Shown piece by piece: positions 8,382 through 17,119 of a stretch of DNA of 42,361 nt; within the stretch, counting starts at the first letter, position 1; each line of letters opens with the position of its first letter. The notes under the pieces were generated by a model. That model was not told where the DNA came from, ran no database searches, and was given only the letters and a program-made list of their open reading frames with translations. This stretch comes from an uncultured Prevotella sp. (GTDB lineage: Bacteria > Bacteroidota > Bacteroidia > Bacteroidales > Bacteroidaceae): NCBI GenBank assembly GCA_905235835.1, contig CAJONQ010000015.1, positions 669 to 43,029 of the forward strand, read 5' to 3'. Position numbers and translations under genes: made by a program.

Positions 8382-9210
8382 ATTTTAGGAGTACCGTGAC
8401 GTGCATACCATCGAAGAGCTGGTGCGGCGTAGCCACATGAGCACGTAGCATGACGGTACCCTTTTCGTCAACAATGGGGTTGACTTCGGTCACTTTTGCG
8501 TCATAGACAGCGTGTTCGTCGGCTACGGGCACTACCTGAAGGTGCGTGCCCACGACAAAGTGGCTGAGGTCGGCTTCCATCACGCGGAACTCTACATCCA
8601 TCTGCAGGGGAGAGATGACTCGGCACACGATGTCACCCGTTTGTGCCAGTTGACCGGCATGGGCTGTCACATTAGCCACGATGCCGTCAAAAGGGGCTGC
8701 CACACGGGTTATCTTCAACTCGTGACGAGCAGCAGCCAGTTTTTCCCGGGCCAGTAGCAAGCCGCTCTTGACCTCGGCAATATGGCGCACGCGCTGTGGT
8801 ACGTTCTCGATATGCTCTGGGTCGTAGCCCTGTGAGATAATGACATCCTGCATCTGTAATTGCGCCTGCTCTATCTCCCGCTGATGCTGCTCGACAGCAT
8901 TCGTCTGCTTGGTGGCATCCTGCTCAGCCAACAACTGTCCCCGTTGAACGTGGTCCCCGTTGTGTACCATGACCCGCAGCACGGGCAATGTGGTCTCAAA
9001 CTTTACGTCTGCATAGTGCATCGCCACCACCTTTCCCATCGTCTGGAAGGGGGGAGGCGGCGTACTGTCGGGGGCATGACGGGAGGACATGGTCATGCTA
9101 ATGGTATCGGATGATAATCCCGTATTCTGAGAATCATTTGAATTGCTCTGCTGTCGGCAGGCTGTCAACAGCAGTGCTATCGCTAAGGGAAACCATATTC
9201 TTTTCTGCAT
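8380..9210 (-). CDS. Periplasmic adaptor lipoprotein (RND/HlyD-type membrane fusion protein)
   Basis: 276 residues. Lipobox LLLTAC (Cys18) after a hydrophobic signal. The following Ser/Asp/Pro-rich linker leads to a biotinyl-lipoyl half (VMVHNGDHVQRGQLLAEQDA), a coiled-coil hairpin (about residues 100-165), the second lipoyl half (ITRVAAPFDGIVANVTAHAG) and a beta-barrel domain ending VHVTVLLK-like. It should bridge an inner-membrane transporter and the TolC-like protein encoded 11 nt downstream. It is shorter than most adaptors (usually 350-400), lacking much of the membrane-proximal domain. Located in the export operon, 41 nt downstream of the ABC gene. Confidence 0.85.
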   Translation of the reverse strand: MQKRIWFPLAIALLLTACRQQSNSNDSQNTGLSSDTISMTMSSRHAPDSTPPPPFQTMGKVVAMHYADVKFETTLPVLRVMVHNGDHVQRGQLLAEQDATKQTNAVEQHQREIEQAQLQMQDVIISQGYDPEHIENVPQRVRHIAEVKSGLLLAREKLAAARHELKITRVAAPFDGIVANVTAHAGQLAQTGDIVCRVISPLQMDVEFRVMEADLSHFVVGTHLQVVPVADEHAVYDAKVTEVNPIVDEKGTVMLRAHVATPHQLFDGMHVTVLLK

Positions 9211-9251
9211 AGGATATTTGTTCTTTTCTGTTTATTATTCACTATTCCCTC

Positions 9252-11420
9252 TTAAAGTTGTCTCAGGCTCATCTCGTAGAATAGCCCTTTCCGTGCCATC
9301 AGTTCCTCAAATGTGCCCTCTTCGGCTATCCTGCCCTTGTCAAGGACGATGATGCGGTCGCAATGCCGGATGGTGCTCAGACGGTGAGCGATGACCAGAC
9401 GGGTGCAGTGCAGACGGTCGAGATGATCGCTTACTTGTTTCTGACTGATGTTGTCGAGTGCCGAGGTTGCCTCGTCGAAGAAGATGATGTTGGGCTTGCC
9501 TATCAGGGCGCGGGCTATGAGCAGACGCTGTTTCTGACCTCCCGAGAATCCTCCGCCATCCTCGGAGATGATGGTGTGCAGTCCCATAGGCAGGGCCTTT
9601 GTCTCATCGTACATGCAGGCCATGCGCAGTGCCTCCCAGGCATCATCGTGGGTAGCCCAGGGGGCAGTGATGGTGATGTTGTGGAAGATGTCGCCTGTAA
9701 AGAGCCTACCGTTCTGCAGACAGGTGCCTATCCGTCGGCGCAGCTCACCCTTGTCAACCTTGGCGAGGTCGTAGTGGTCGTAGTATATATTGCCACGCAT
9801 GGGTGTCTCAAATCCCAACAGCAGGCGCAATAGGGTGGATTTCCCGCATCCAGACGCTCCCGCAATGCCTACATATTCGCCAGCCTTGATGTTTAGTGAC
9901 AGATCGTCTATCACCAATGGCATGTCGTCCTGGTAGCGGAACGACAGGTGGCTGATCTCGATATTGCCTGAAAGAGCACTTATCGTCGCAGAGGATCCTG
10001 ACACCTCAGGCTCAGCCTCCGCAATAGCCATGATACTGTCGAGCTGCGGCCCCACCTTAGCCATCTCGGGTATCTGGCGGGTAATCTCGGTGAGCGCGGC
10101 GGTCAGCATCCCGAAGGCAGAGCTAAAGGCGATGAAATTGCTGGTCTCAATGGAAAAACGCCGGGTAAAGAAGTAGATGACCAAAAGGCTGGCTACATTC
10201 ATCAGTGCCAGTAGCGCAGGAAAAATCCGCAGGAGGAACTTCGGATTATAGACAATGTGGACGGTATGTGTGTAGCGGTTGAGCCATTGGGTGTACGCCC
10301 GTGTCTCTGAGCCGGTGAGCTTGATCTTCTGGATACCGGCAAACAGGTTACACTCCATGCCGTTGAGGATTTCGTTCTTGCCAATATATTGTTTCTGGAT
10401 GCCGGCAACGGTGCGGAAGAAACCCACCACCAGCAGCGCCTGCACGGCATACAGTATGGCAGCCGGTGCTAAGAGACGGCCTCCATAGATGCCTACCTGG
10501 ATAAAATATACGATGGACAATGCGCCGCCTAACAGAGCACCGACAATCAACTCGTTGACTTGCTGGCACAGCATCGTGAGGTTGTTCATCTTGGAGTTCA
10601 GTTCACCGCTGCTATGGCTATGGAAGAAATGTGTCGGCAGAAGGAACAGCCGCGCCATGACAGCATTGTGCAGGTTCATCTCCAGAATGTTTTCTACACG
10701 GACAATATAGAGATTGCGAAGATAGTTGAACAGCATGATTGCTACTGAGGCACCTGTCAACAGTCCGGCTATCGGGGCAAGGTCGGCGGCATTGCCGGCA
10801 GGTATCACGGTATCGAATACAAACTTGTTTGCCATAGGGATAAACATACCTAAAAGCACCATAGCCAGAGCGGCAAAAAACATGTGAAGCAGACTGTGGC
10901 TGTCGACGGATGTCAAGATGAATGCCATGACCTCGCGCCTCGTCAGTTTATGTAGTGGCAGCGGCTTGGTGAAAGCGTATGCTTCCGACTCAAGGTCGTC
11001 CGTCATCTGCTGTCGCGTCACCTTCTGTCTGATGCCCTCTGCATCAGTATAGTAGTAGCTGCGCCCGGTCCATTTGGGCAGCAACGCCACCAGATGACCA
11101 CTCTGTGTACGACCTAACAGGGGACCGCTGTACTCCTTCCACCATCCGTCCTTAAGCTCCACCTTACGTTTCATGATACCGCGGGCGTGGAGGATAGCGG
11201 AGAGTTGTTGCTCAAGGGGCACAACATCGTCGTCCTCCAGTTCGTCGTCGGTGTTCACCCCCAGCGCCCTGAGCACCTGGCGGATGGCCAGATGGTCTGT
11301 CTGGGGTACGAAACCTTCATATTGCAGTCCCATGCGAGCCGCCCCCTCCATCATCTCGCGTGAGAGTGTGGAGGCATCGTATTTCCTGCGCTTTTCTATC
11401 TGACTGGAAAAAATACTCAT
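9252..11420 (-). CDS. NHLM-type bacteriocin ABC transporter, permease plus ATPase, no peptidase
   Basis: 722 residues. An N-terminal cytoplasmic domain of about 180 residues precedes six membrane helices (about residues 185-430) and a C-terminal ATPase with Walker A GASGCGKSTLL, signature FSGGQKQRL and Walker B IIFFDEATSALD, all intact. The N-terminal domain has no catalytic Cys or His of a C39 peptidase. This matches the second ABC subunit of nitrile-hydratase-leader-microcin (NHLM) systems, which pairs with the peptidase-bearing ABC encoded 20 nt upstream. It probably powers export of the processed peptide. The length of 700-900 residues is normal for the family. Confidence 0.87.
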   Translation of the reverse strand: MSIFSSQIEKRRKYDASTLSREMMEGAARMGLQYEGFVPQTDHLAIRQVLRALGVNTDDELEDDDVVPLEQQLSAILHARGIMKRKVELKDGWWKEYSGPLLGRTQSGHLVALLPKWTGRSYYYTDAEGIRQKVTRQQMTDDLESEAYAFTKPLPLHKLTRREVMAFILTSVDSHSLLHMFFAALAMVLLGMFIPMANKFVFDTVIPAGNAADLAPIAGLLTGASVAIMLFNYLRNLYIVRVENILEMNLHNAVMARLFLLPTHFFHSHSSGELNSKMNNLTMLCQQVNELIVGALLGGALSIVYFIQVGIYGGRLLAPAAILYAVQALLVVGFFRTVAGIQKQYIGKNEILNGMECNLFAGIQKIKLTGSETRAYTQWLNRYTHTVHIVYNPKFLLRIFPALLALMNVASLLVIYFFTRRFSIETSNFIAFSSAFGMLTAALTEITRQIPEMAKVGPQLDSIMAIAEAEPEVSGSSATISALSGNIEISHLSFRYQDDMPLVIDDLSLNIKAGEYVGIAGASGCGKSTLLRLLLGFETPMRGNIYYDHYDLAKVDKGELRRRIGTCLQNGRLFTGDIFHNITITAPWATHDDAWEALRMACMYDETKALPMGLHTIISEDGGGFSGGQKQRLLIARALIGKPNIIFFDEATSALDNISQKQVSDHLDRLHCTRLVIAHRLSTIRHCDRIIVLDKGRIAEEGTFEELMARKGLFYEMSLRQL

Positions 11421-11440
11421 CGCTGTACCTGCCTGTATTA

Positions 11441-13564
11441 TTAACTGTTCTGCATTAACTCACGATACCTGCCTTCCTGGCGCATCAGCTCCTCATGTGT
11501 GCCGTGCTGAACGACGCGGCCTGCCTCCATGACGACAATCTGGTTGCAGTCGCGGATGGTAGACAGACGGTGAGCCACGACAATCTGGGTGATGCCCATC
11601 TCACGGATACGTCTCATGACATGGTCCTCTGTCGTGGGATCCAGTGCCGACGTAGCTTCGTCCATGATCAGGATCATCGGCTCGCGGGCCAGCGCTGTAG
11701 CGATTTCGATGCGTTGGCACTGACCGCCGCTGAAGTTCTGTCCCCCTCGTACCACCTTGGTGGCATAACCCTCCGGTCGCTTCACGATGTCGTTGTGCAA
11801 CTGTGCGTCAGCACATGCGAAGTGAATGGCAAAATCTTCAATGCTTGGGTCCCACATCCGGATATTCTGCGTCAGCGTGTCTTCGAAGAGTGTGATGTCT
11901 TGACTGACGACGGCAATAGAGGCGGTGAGCTCATCGTTGGAGATGCTCTCAATAGGGCGTCCGTCAAACAGTATCTCGCCGCTCCAGGGTTTGTAAAGTC
12001 CGGAAATCAACTTTGCCAACGTCGATTTGCCACAGCCGCTGCTGCCCACGAAAGCCACCGACTCACCAGCCTTGAGATGCAGGTTGAAATGTTCGATGAG
12101 CGGCGGATTCATAGGGTTGTATCCGAAGGTGACATCACGCAATTCCAGTTCGCCCAATAGCTTTCCTTCTTCCGACTCCCGACCATCGGCATGGCGGTCC
12201 TCCGGATATTTCATCACATCCTCTACACGCTCCATCTGTGAGCGCATCTCTATCAGTTGCTGCCCTGCATGGACTATTTGATCGACAGGTGCCATAAAGG
12301 CTGACATAAATCCCTGAAACGCCATGAGCATACCTATGGAGAGGTCGCCCTGTAAGATATACCAGGCACCTGCCAGCAACACAACTGCCGACAGCAGGTT
12401 CTGTGTCAGCGTAGGCAGCAGGTTCATCTCGCTCTGCTGAATATGCATTTCACGCTCCTTGTTGAACTTGCGTGCCCACAGGCCACTCCAGAATTGGAAG
12501 AATCCTTCCTCGGCTCCGGCGGCCTTGATGCTCTCAATGTTCTCCAGACAACTGACTGTGGCTGAATAGTATTTGCCTTCGCTCTGCTGTGCGCTCCTGA
12601 CCATGTCCAGACGGCGATTGGAATAGTAGCGTACAATGCCCAGGTTCACAATAGCGGCAACGACGCCGATCAGCGTCAGGGTGTAATTGTAGGACAGCAT
12701 GAGTATGAGATACAGCACCAGCAGCATCACGTTGATGATCTGCGGGGCAAGCACTTCGACAAGTGAATGGGTAATGGTCTCGTTGAGCCGCTGTCGCTGC
12801 TGCAGGTCGCCTACATAGCGCATGGCGAAGAAATTCATCGGCAGGCGCATCAGGTGGCGCAGGAAGCTGGTATTGCCGCGCAGTGCCAACTGCCCGGCAA
12901 TGCGCTTGGCATAGCGCTGCTGCCAAAGCACCACCACGAAATTAAAGAGTGCCGCCATACCCATCAGGCAGAAGAATACCTTGGACCACTGTGGATTGCG
13001 CCCCGAGAGAATCTCATCAAAGAAAACCCTCGTAAACAATGGCACTACCATCGCCACAAATGCCAGCAGCAGGGCAAAGACAAACGTCATCCAGAAAGCA
13101 TTGTAAGCGCCGCTCATATTACGCCTGATATAGGAAAAGATGCTGGTCTGGTGGCCGGAGGGCTGGAAACGGTCTGTCAGTTCAAAAGTCATCGCAACCC
13201 CCGTAAACGAACGGCGGAATTCGTCCATAGGCACTTCTACCGGACCGATGGCAGGGTCGTTGAGGCGGGCCTTCCCCTTCTTCATGCCCTTGAAGACTAC
13301 GAAATGCTCGAAGTCCCAGTGGATGATGGCGGGTTCCATACCTGCCAAGCCCTCTGCACTGACTTTGTAGGCGCTGGGCTCCAGCCCGTAGTTCTGGGCT
13401 GCTATCAGGATGTTCTTCATCGAGCAACCGTCACGGCTCACGCAGCAAGCATCGCGCACCTGCTCCAGGGGAAGCCACTTGCCAAAGTATGCAAGTATCA
13501 TCGAGAGCGAGGCTGCGCCACACTCCACGGCTTCCATCTGCATCACCATAGGCACCTTCTTCAT
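11441..13564 (-). CDS. NHLM-type ABC transporter with C39 leader peptidase
   Basis: 707 residues. The N-terminal C39 peptidase has the motif MQMEAVECGAASL with catalytic Cys15, His87 in HFVVF and Asp103 in NDPAIG; the His-Asp spacing of 16 matches the family. This domain cuts after the double glycine of leader peptides. Six membrane helices follow (about residues 160-430), then an ATPase with Walker A GSSGCGKST, signature NFSGGQCQRIEI and Walker B LIMDEATSALD. The signature has the CQR variant but is otherwise intact. The gene starts 5 nt after the HlyD-like gene. The leader VCGG of the small precursor gene at 14605-14706 is its obvious substrate. Confidence 0.92.
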   Translation of the reverse strand: MKKVPMVMQMEAVECGAASLSMILAYFGKWLPLEQVRDACCVSRDGCSMKNILIAAQNYGLEPSAYKVSAEGLAGMEPAIIHWDFEHFVVFKGMKKGKARLNDPAIGPVEVPMDEFRRSFTGVAMTFELTDRFQPSGHQTSIFSYIRRNMSGAYNAFWMTFVFALLLAFVAMVVPLFTRVFFDEILSGRNPQWSKVFFCLMGMAALFNFVVVLWQQRYAKRIAGQLALRGNTSFLRHLMRLPMNFFAMRYVGDLQQRQRLNETITHSLVEVLAPQIINVMLLVLYLILMLSYNYTLTLIGVVAAIVNLGIVRYYSNRRLDMVRSAQQSEGKYYSATVSCLENIESIKAAGAEEGFFQFWSGLWARKFNKEREMHIQQSEMNLLPTLTQNLLSAVVLLAGAWYILQGDLSIGMLMAFQGFMSAFMAPVDQIVHAGQQLIEMRSQMERVEDVMKYPEDRHADGRESEEGKLLGELELRDVTFGYNPMNPPLIEHFNLHLKAGESVAFVGSSGCGKSTLAKLISGLYKPWSGEILFDGRPIESISNDELTASIAVVSQDITLFEDTLTQNIRMWDPSIEDFAIHFACADAQLHNDIVKRPEGYATKVVRGGQNFSGGQCQRIEIATALAREPMILIMDEATSALDPTTEDHVMRRIREMGITQIVVAHRLSTIRDCNQIVVMEAGRVVQHGTHEELMRQEGRYRELMQNS

Positions 13565-13569
13565 ATGCG

Positions 13570-14406
13570 CTACTTTCCCTGCAATGTTTCCAATGTGTTC
13601 TCAATACGCCCTGTCAGCACCTCCCACACGTACTTCTGACTCCAGATTATCTGCACGTTGCAGGGCATGCCCGTGGTGACAGCCATTTGCTGACTCTTCT
13701 TGCGGCTCCATACCAGGCCGTCGGCGCCCCGGTCGAGCACGATGCGTACTTCATAGACTGGCTGGTCGGCAGGGACAATGGCGGCCAGCTCAGCCAACTT
13801 CAGGCGCTGGGCGACAGCCTTGCGGTCTGTCGGATATTGTTCGATGCCCGTTACCGTTCCTACGGCAAAGCCCCATTTCTCACGCTCCAGGTCGGCAGGT
13901 GTCACCTGCACCTTGGCACCAACTTTTACCTTACGGAGACTGGCAAACGGCACGTAAGCCAATACCTCACGCTCGTGCAGCTGGAGTTCCTGGGGTAGTA
14001 TCCAGGCTACCGGCTCACGCGGCTCAAACTTGCTTTCGGCAAGTTTTGACGTCAGCACGACACCGGCTTCAGGCGATGTCAGCGTGGTGGTGGCGAGCTG
14101 TGAGCGGACAGTTACAATCGGGGCACCGGCAACCACCTCCTGTCCATTGGCGGCAACGACATGGTGTACTGTTCCTTCGTAAGGAGCGGTAATGGCCCTG
14201 GCCTCTGCAAAGGGGAACACCACGGCAGTGGCATTGACCGTATAGTTGAGTTTTCCGAAGACGCACCAGATGAGTGCTACGGCGCAGATCATCAGCAGTG
14301 ATGTGAGCAGCAGCCACAAAGCCGGGGATGCAACTCGTGGCATCTCCTTGAGTTCGCTCTTGTCGTCAAGTGCCTGTAATGCCTCAGTGTTAAAAAGTTC
14401 CGACAT
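13570..14406 (-). CDS. NHLM bacteriocin system secretion protein (HlyD-like)
   Basis: 278 residues from the ATG at 14404-14406 (MSELFNTEAL). An upstream in-frame ATG at 14529 is rejected because a promoter, TACCTTTG on the minus strand at 14421-14428, lies between them and leaves a leader of about 12 nt. One membrane helix (residues 28-50), then a lipoyl domain in two halves (ITAPYEGTVHHVVAANGQEV; LTSPEAGVVLTSKLAES) with almost no coiled coil between, and a beta-barrel. This is the short HlyD-like protein that sits first in NHLM operons. It should link the two ABC proteins to the periplasm. The next gene follows after 5 nt, so the four downstream genes probably share this transcript. Confidence 0.87.
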   Translation of the reverse strand: MSELFNTEALQALDDKSELKEMPRVASPALWLLLTSLLMICAVALIWCVFGKLNYTVNATAVVFPFAEARAITAPYEGTVHHVVAANGQEVVAGAPIVTVRSQLATTTLTSPEAGVVLTSKLAESKFEPREPVAWILPQELQLHEREVLAYVPFASLRKVKVGAKVQVTPADLEREKWGFAVGTVTGIEQYPTDRKAVAQRLKLAELAAIVPADQPVYEVRIVLDRGADGLVWSRKKSQQMAVTTGMPCNVQIIWSQKYVWEVLTGRIENTLETLQGK

Positions 14407-14420
14407 ATTCTTCTTGGTTG

Positions 14421-14428
14421 CAAAGGTA
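14421..14428 (-). promoter_or_regulatory. -7 element of the exporter operon promoter
   Basis: TACCTTTG on the minus strand, 14 nt upstream of the ATG at 14406. The -33 region (around 14449-14452) holds GATT rather than TTG, so the promoter may need an activator. It lies between the precursor gene and the exporter genes, so both may be transcribed separately. Confidence 0.55.
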
Positions 14429-14604
14429 CGTTTTTTAGGAATCGCCGAAATCTTCCAGAAAACCCGTACCTTTATACATGCTTTCAAGGCAGTATTTGGG
14501 TACGAGTAATCCTGCAGAAATGTTTGCACTAATCACCCGCTCTTGGAGCAAAGCACCACAGTTTTCAGTGGAATTATCTCGTCAAAGCGGTTTAATATGC
14601 AATT

Positions 14605-14706
14605 TCAAGGCTCTATTATGGGCCTATTTCCACCGCATACATTCTCCAACTCTTCCATTGTCAGAGCTTGTGCGCTCTTTTCATTCGTTTCATTCTTCTG
14701 TTTCAT
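14605..14706 (-). CDS. Small double-glycine leader peptide, likely exported RiPP or signal precursor
   Basis: A 33-codon gene found by hand. It starts MKQKNETNEKSAQA and its leader ends LTMEELENVCGG, with Leu-Met-Glu-Leu at the usual positions before the Gly-Gly of class II bacteriocin leaders; this is what C39 peptidases recognise. The predicted core is only NRPIIEP, then TGA. The leader has Met17, Leu20 and Val23 at -10, -7 and -4 relative to the cut. The frame continues open for 23 codons after the TGA, so a nonsense-truncated longer core is an alternative. It lies directly upstream, same strand, of the HlyD-C39 ABC operon, with its own promoter. No modifying enzyme is nearby and the core has no Cys, Ser or Thr. 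Confidence 0.75.
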   Translation of the reverse strand: MKQKNETNEKSAQALTMEELENVCGGNRPIIEP

Positions 14707-14769
14707 AATCTTTAAATTTTAGTTAATATTATCTTGTCGCTCAGATGTTGTTTATCCTGATTGACGTTG

Positions 14770-14804
14770 CAAAGATGCGATATATTTTTGTATCTTGTGC
14801 AAAA
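14770..14804 (-). promoter_or_regulatory. Promoter of the small precursor gene
   Basis: Minus strand: TTTTG (14800-14804), a 22-nt spacer, and CATCTTTG (14770-14777), one base off TAnnTTTG. The expected leader is about 55-60 nt. The sequence after the -7 element (GCAACGTC) resembles the GCATCGTC/GCACCGTC found after the -7 boxes at 24963, 31544 and 42139. Confidence 0.5.
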
Positions 14805-14841
14805 CTGGCGAGATTTTTAAGCCTGTTTACGGAATTTTAAC

Positions 14842-15060
14842 GCATCAACTGACCACGAGGCGTGCATCAGTCAGGCCATTGAGGGCATTCAGCTGGCACG
14901 GAAGATAAACGACCCCATCATGGAGGCAGACTTCATAACGCCTACCGTGCCTTGCATCCTCAGACATATGGATAGGCCATCGGTGCCTTTACCGATGCCA
15001 CCCACGGCATGACGCTCTCGGGCTTCCCCATCGCTGATGTCTCTAGCATTCAAAGGCCGG
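14842..15060 (+). pseudogene. Decayed coding remnant
   Basis: One frame reads HEACISQAIEGIQLARKIND then PIMEAD, in the style of a TPR-type helix pair (EGIxLARxIxD). After that the coding look moves to another frame (AYRALHPQTYG, stop, AIGAFTDATHGMTLSGFPIA). A frameshift plus a stop, with no start codon or promoter, suggests a relic of a longer gene. I cannot name the parent; a TPR-containing sensor is one guess. Confidence 0.3.
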
Positions 15061-15128
15061 AGACATTTCCTCAAATAGGCAAAATTCCTTGCGTTTTAAG
15101 TAAACGCCTCAACTTTTTTGTGTTTATT

Positions 15129-15159
15129 TTTGTCTTATCAGATTATTTTACTATATTTG
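15129..15159 (+). promoter_or_regulatory. Promoter of the DUF805 gene
   Basis: TTTG (15129-15132), a 19-nt spacer, TATATTTG (15152-15159). The start codon follows at 15211 after an AT-rich leader of about 45 nt. Confidence 0.7.
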
Positions 15160-15210
15160 CAGCATTAAACGTAACTATTTCCTTTTTGTATAATTAAAAA
15201 CATTTAAATT

Positions 15211-15690
15211 ATGGGATTTTTTGGTGCTATTAAGTCCGTTGTGACAAAGTATGCGAATTTCTCCGGACGTGCTACACGCTCCGAGTACTGGTGGTGGGCA
15301 TTGTTTACCCTGCTGTGGGCTTGGATTCCTTTGGTGAACCTGCTTCTCCTCTTGATTTTCTTTATACCCTCATTGGCTGTTGCCGTTCGTCGCCTGCATG
15401 ACACGGGACGTAGCGGATGGTGGATCCTGTTGGGTATCATCCCCGTTCTTGGTGCGCTGATCCTGTTGATTTTCTATTGCACAGACAGTCAGGTGGGTGC
15501 CAACCAGTATGGTCCTAACCCCAAGGGAGTGAACTTGCAAACAGACCCCCAGCCAGCACCACAGCCTGCTGCAGAGCCAGTACAGCCAGCACCACAACCC
15601 GCTGAACCAGTTGCTGAGCCTGCTGCTGAGCCAGTTGTCGAGGAACCCGCCAAGCCTAAGACAGAGGCTGAGCGTTGGGAACAAGAATAA
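15211..15690 (+). CDS. DUF805 family membrane protein with Pro/Ala/Glu-rich tail
   Basis: 159 residues. The N terminus (FSGRATRSEYWWWALFTLLW) and the following RRLHDTGRSGWWILLGIIPV are the two signature stretches of DUF805, a small inner-membrane family of unknown function. Three membrane segments are visible, at about residues 30-60 and 72-90. The last 50 residues are a repetitive tail of QPA, EPV and EPAAEP units, probably cytoplasmic and disordered, ending EAERWEQE; the family usually stops soon after the last helix, so the tail is an addition. The gene stands alone with its own promoter and a strong terminator shared with the convergent AAA gene. Confidence 0.85.
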   Translation: MGFFGAIKSVVTKYANFSGRATRSEYWWWALFTLLWAWIPLVNLLLLLIFFIPSLAVAVRRLHDTGRSGWWILLGIIPVLGALILLIFYCTDSQVGANQYGPNPKGVNLQTDPQPAPQPAAEPVQPAPQPAEPVAEPAAEPVVEEPAKPKTEAERWEQE

Positions 15691-15694
15691 ACAA

Positions 15695-15714
15695 AAAAGG
15701 GTGCACACCCTTTT
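15695..15714. terminator. Bidirectional intrinsic terminator
   Basis: Perfect palindrome AAAAGGGTG-CA-CACCCTTTT, with a further T-rich run after it on the plus strand and an A/T run on the other side. It lies between the convergent DUF805 and AAA+ genes and can serve both. Confidence 0.85.
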
Positions 15715-15735
15715 CTTTTCCATTTTCTACAATGA

Positions 15736-16917
15736 TTAGAAACCAACACGCGGTTTTGGTTTCGGTACGTCTATCGGCTGCACGTCGGCAGGTGTGATCG
15801 TGAAGCATTTCTTAATCGTCAAAGCATCCTCCGCAAAGGCATAGTTCACACAGCGTTTGGCATGTGCCAAGTAGATATGCTCCAAGAGATTCGCCACAAA
15901 GCGGGCATTGCCCCATGTGTTAGTGTCACGTCCGGCATAAGCCTCAGTCAGCAACGCCTTGTATTTCGCCTTTGCGGCACGAGTGAAGTGGTATTTATAC
16001 TCGTCCATCCTGCGGAGCGTTATCTCCATCAGTTCGTCGACGGTGAAGTCGGCAAACTCAAAACGGTTAGGGAATCGGGAGGCGAGTCCTGCGTTGAGGT
16101 CGAGCAGTTGCTGCATCGGCTCCTTATAGCCGCAAAGGATGATGGCGATGTCACGATGGTATTCGTTAGCGAGGATCTCCATCAACAACTGGATGACCAG
16201 TTTTCCGGGGTCGTTCGGATGAGGGGAGTTCAGCAGATAAGCCTCGTCGATCATCAGCACACCACCCTCAGCCATCTCCAGCACCTGTCGCACCGCCTTC
16301 TCCTCGTCGCCCCAGTTTGTTCCGAGGAACGTGCTGCGGTTGCACACCACCACATGACCCTTGCTGAGAGCGCCGACCTCTCTCAATAACGAGCCGTAGA
16401 TCTTACAGACGGTCGTCTTTCCCGTTCCCGGTTTCCCGAAGAAGATGGCGTGCAGCGATACGTTATGCTCCTTCCATCCCGGGTTACCCATTGCCATACA
16501 GCGATTATAAGTCGTGAACAGCAGCAAATCGCTAATCTGCTGTTTGATGTTCTTACATCCCACCAGTTTGTCCAGTTTCTTCCGAGGATTCCTGAGAGGT
16601 TTCAGGATTTCCACCTTCACTGTGTTTTTCTCGTTGAACTCCACCGAGCCCTCTGGGAAGTCGTTGAGGTTGATCTCCTCATCCTCGTCTTCCTCCTCAT
16701 CTGAAGATGTTGTCTCTTCCTCGTTCTCACCATTCAGCGCACTGTTCACAAAGTCCTTCAGCAGCATACCCAACTCAGAGTCATCGTCCTCAGCCTTTTC
16801 TGTCTCCTCCTGTTTCTCATCATCAACGGGGTCTGGGGTGTAATCCGACAAGAACTCGTCCAACATCTTTTCAAACTCATCATCCTCCATTTGTGCTTGT
16901 TGTGTTTTGTCTGTCAT
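15736..16917 (-). CDS. AAA+ ATPase of the CbbX/SpoVK type with acidic N terminus
   Basis: 393 residues from the ATG at 16915-16917 (MTDKTQQAQMEDDEF). Upstream in-frame starts at 16998 and MNINIL (nearer) are possible but the region resembles a structured leader. Residues 1-115 are very acidic, with runs of Asp/Glu, and probably disordered. The AAA+ core follows: Walker A FFGKPGTGKTT, Walker B GGVLMIDEAYLL, arginine finger region GLASRFPNRFEF, and the ASRF/DEL sensor region. Such CbxX/CfqX-type ATPases remodel or pull apart protein complexes; the client here is unknown. It has its own strong promoter with a leader of about 200 nt. Confidence 0.8.
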   Translation of the reverse strand: MTDKTQQAQMEDDEFEKMLDEFLSDYTPDPVDDEKQEETEKAEDDDSELGMLLKDFVNSALNGENEEETTSSDEEEDEDEEINLNDFPEGSVEFNEKNTVKVEILKPLRNPRKKLDKLVGCKNIKQQISDLLLFTTYNRCMAMGNPGWKEHNVSLHAIFFGKPGTGKTTVCKIYGSLLREVGALSKGHVVVCNRSTFLGTNWGDEEKAVRQVLEMAEGGVLMIDEAYLLNSPHPNDPGKLVIQLLMEILANEYHRDIAIILCGYKEPMQQLLDLNAGLASRFPNRFEFADFTVDELMEITLRRMDEYKYHFTRAAKAKYKALLTEAYAGRDTNTWGNARFVANLLEHIYLAHAKRCVNYAFAEDALTIKKCFTITPADVQPIDVPKPKPRVGF

Positions 16918-16944
16918 AGTTAAAATATTAATGTTCATGAATAG

Positions 16945-17062
16945 GTATATCGTAGTCACTCCCCCCTCAAGGGAGCGCATGAGAGAATAGTCCACCATGT
17001 CAAAGAACGCTTCAAGCTCAAAGAGCGCACAAATATCCCCACACGGTGCTACACCATGTGTC
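16945..17062 (-). other. Structured 5' leader of the AAA+ gene
   Basis: The transcript from the promoter at 17120-17151 has about 195 nt before the start codon. On the minus strand it contains CACATGGTG-TAG-CACCGTGTG (17042-17062), a 9-bp stem with one G-U pair, and a CTCCCTTGAGGGGGGAG-type stem near 16958-16975. The middle holds GCTC/GAGC short stems. This could regulate expression; no known riboswitch class was recognised. Confidence 0.35.
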
Positions 17063-17119
17063 GTCTCTGTCAGTTATTAAAAATAGGTTATATTTCCTTT
17101 CCTTTCATATTTGCGGATG

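Noticed and set aside
13570..14529. Longer start for the HlyD-like gene at 14529
   Set aside because: The promoter -7 element at 14421-14428 lies downstream of that start, and the first 41 residues have no resemblance to the family.
14529..14604. A second small precursor gene just after the first
   Set aside because: The only open stretch is the read-through of the first frame past its stop; no independent start or GG leader was found.
17042..17062. Known riboswitch in the AAA+ leader
   Set aside because: The hairpins do not match a class I can recognise.
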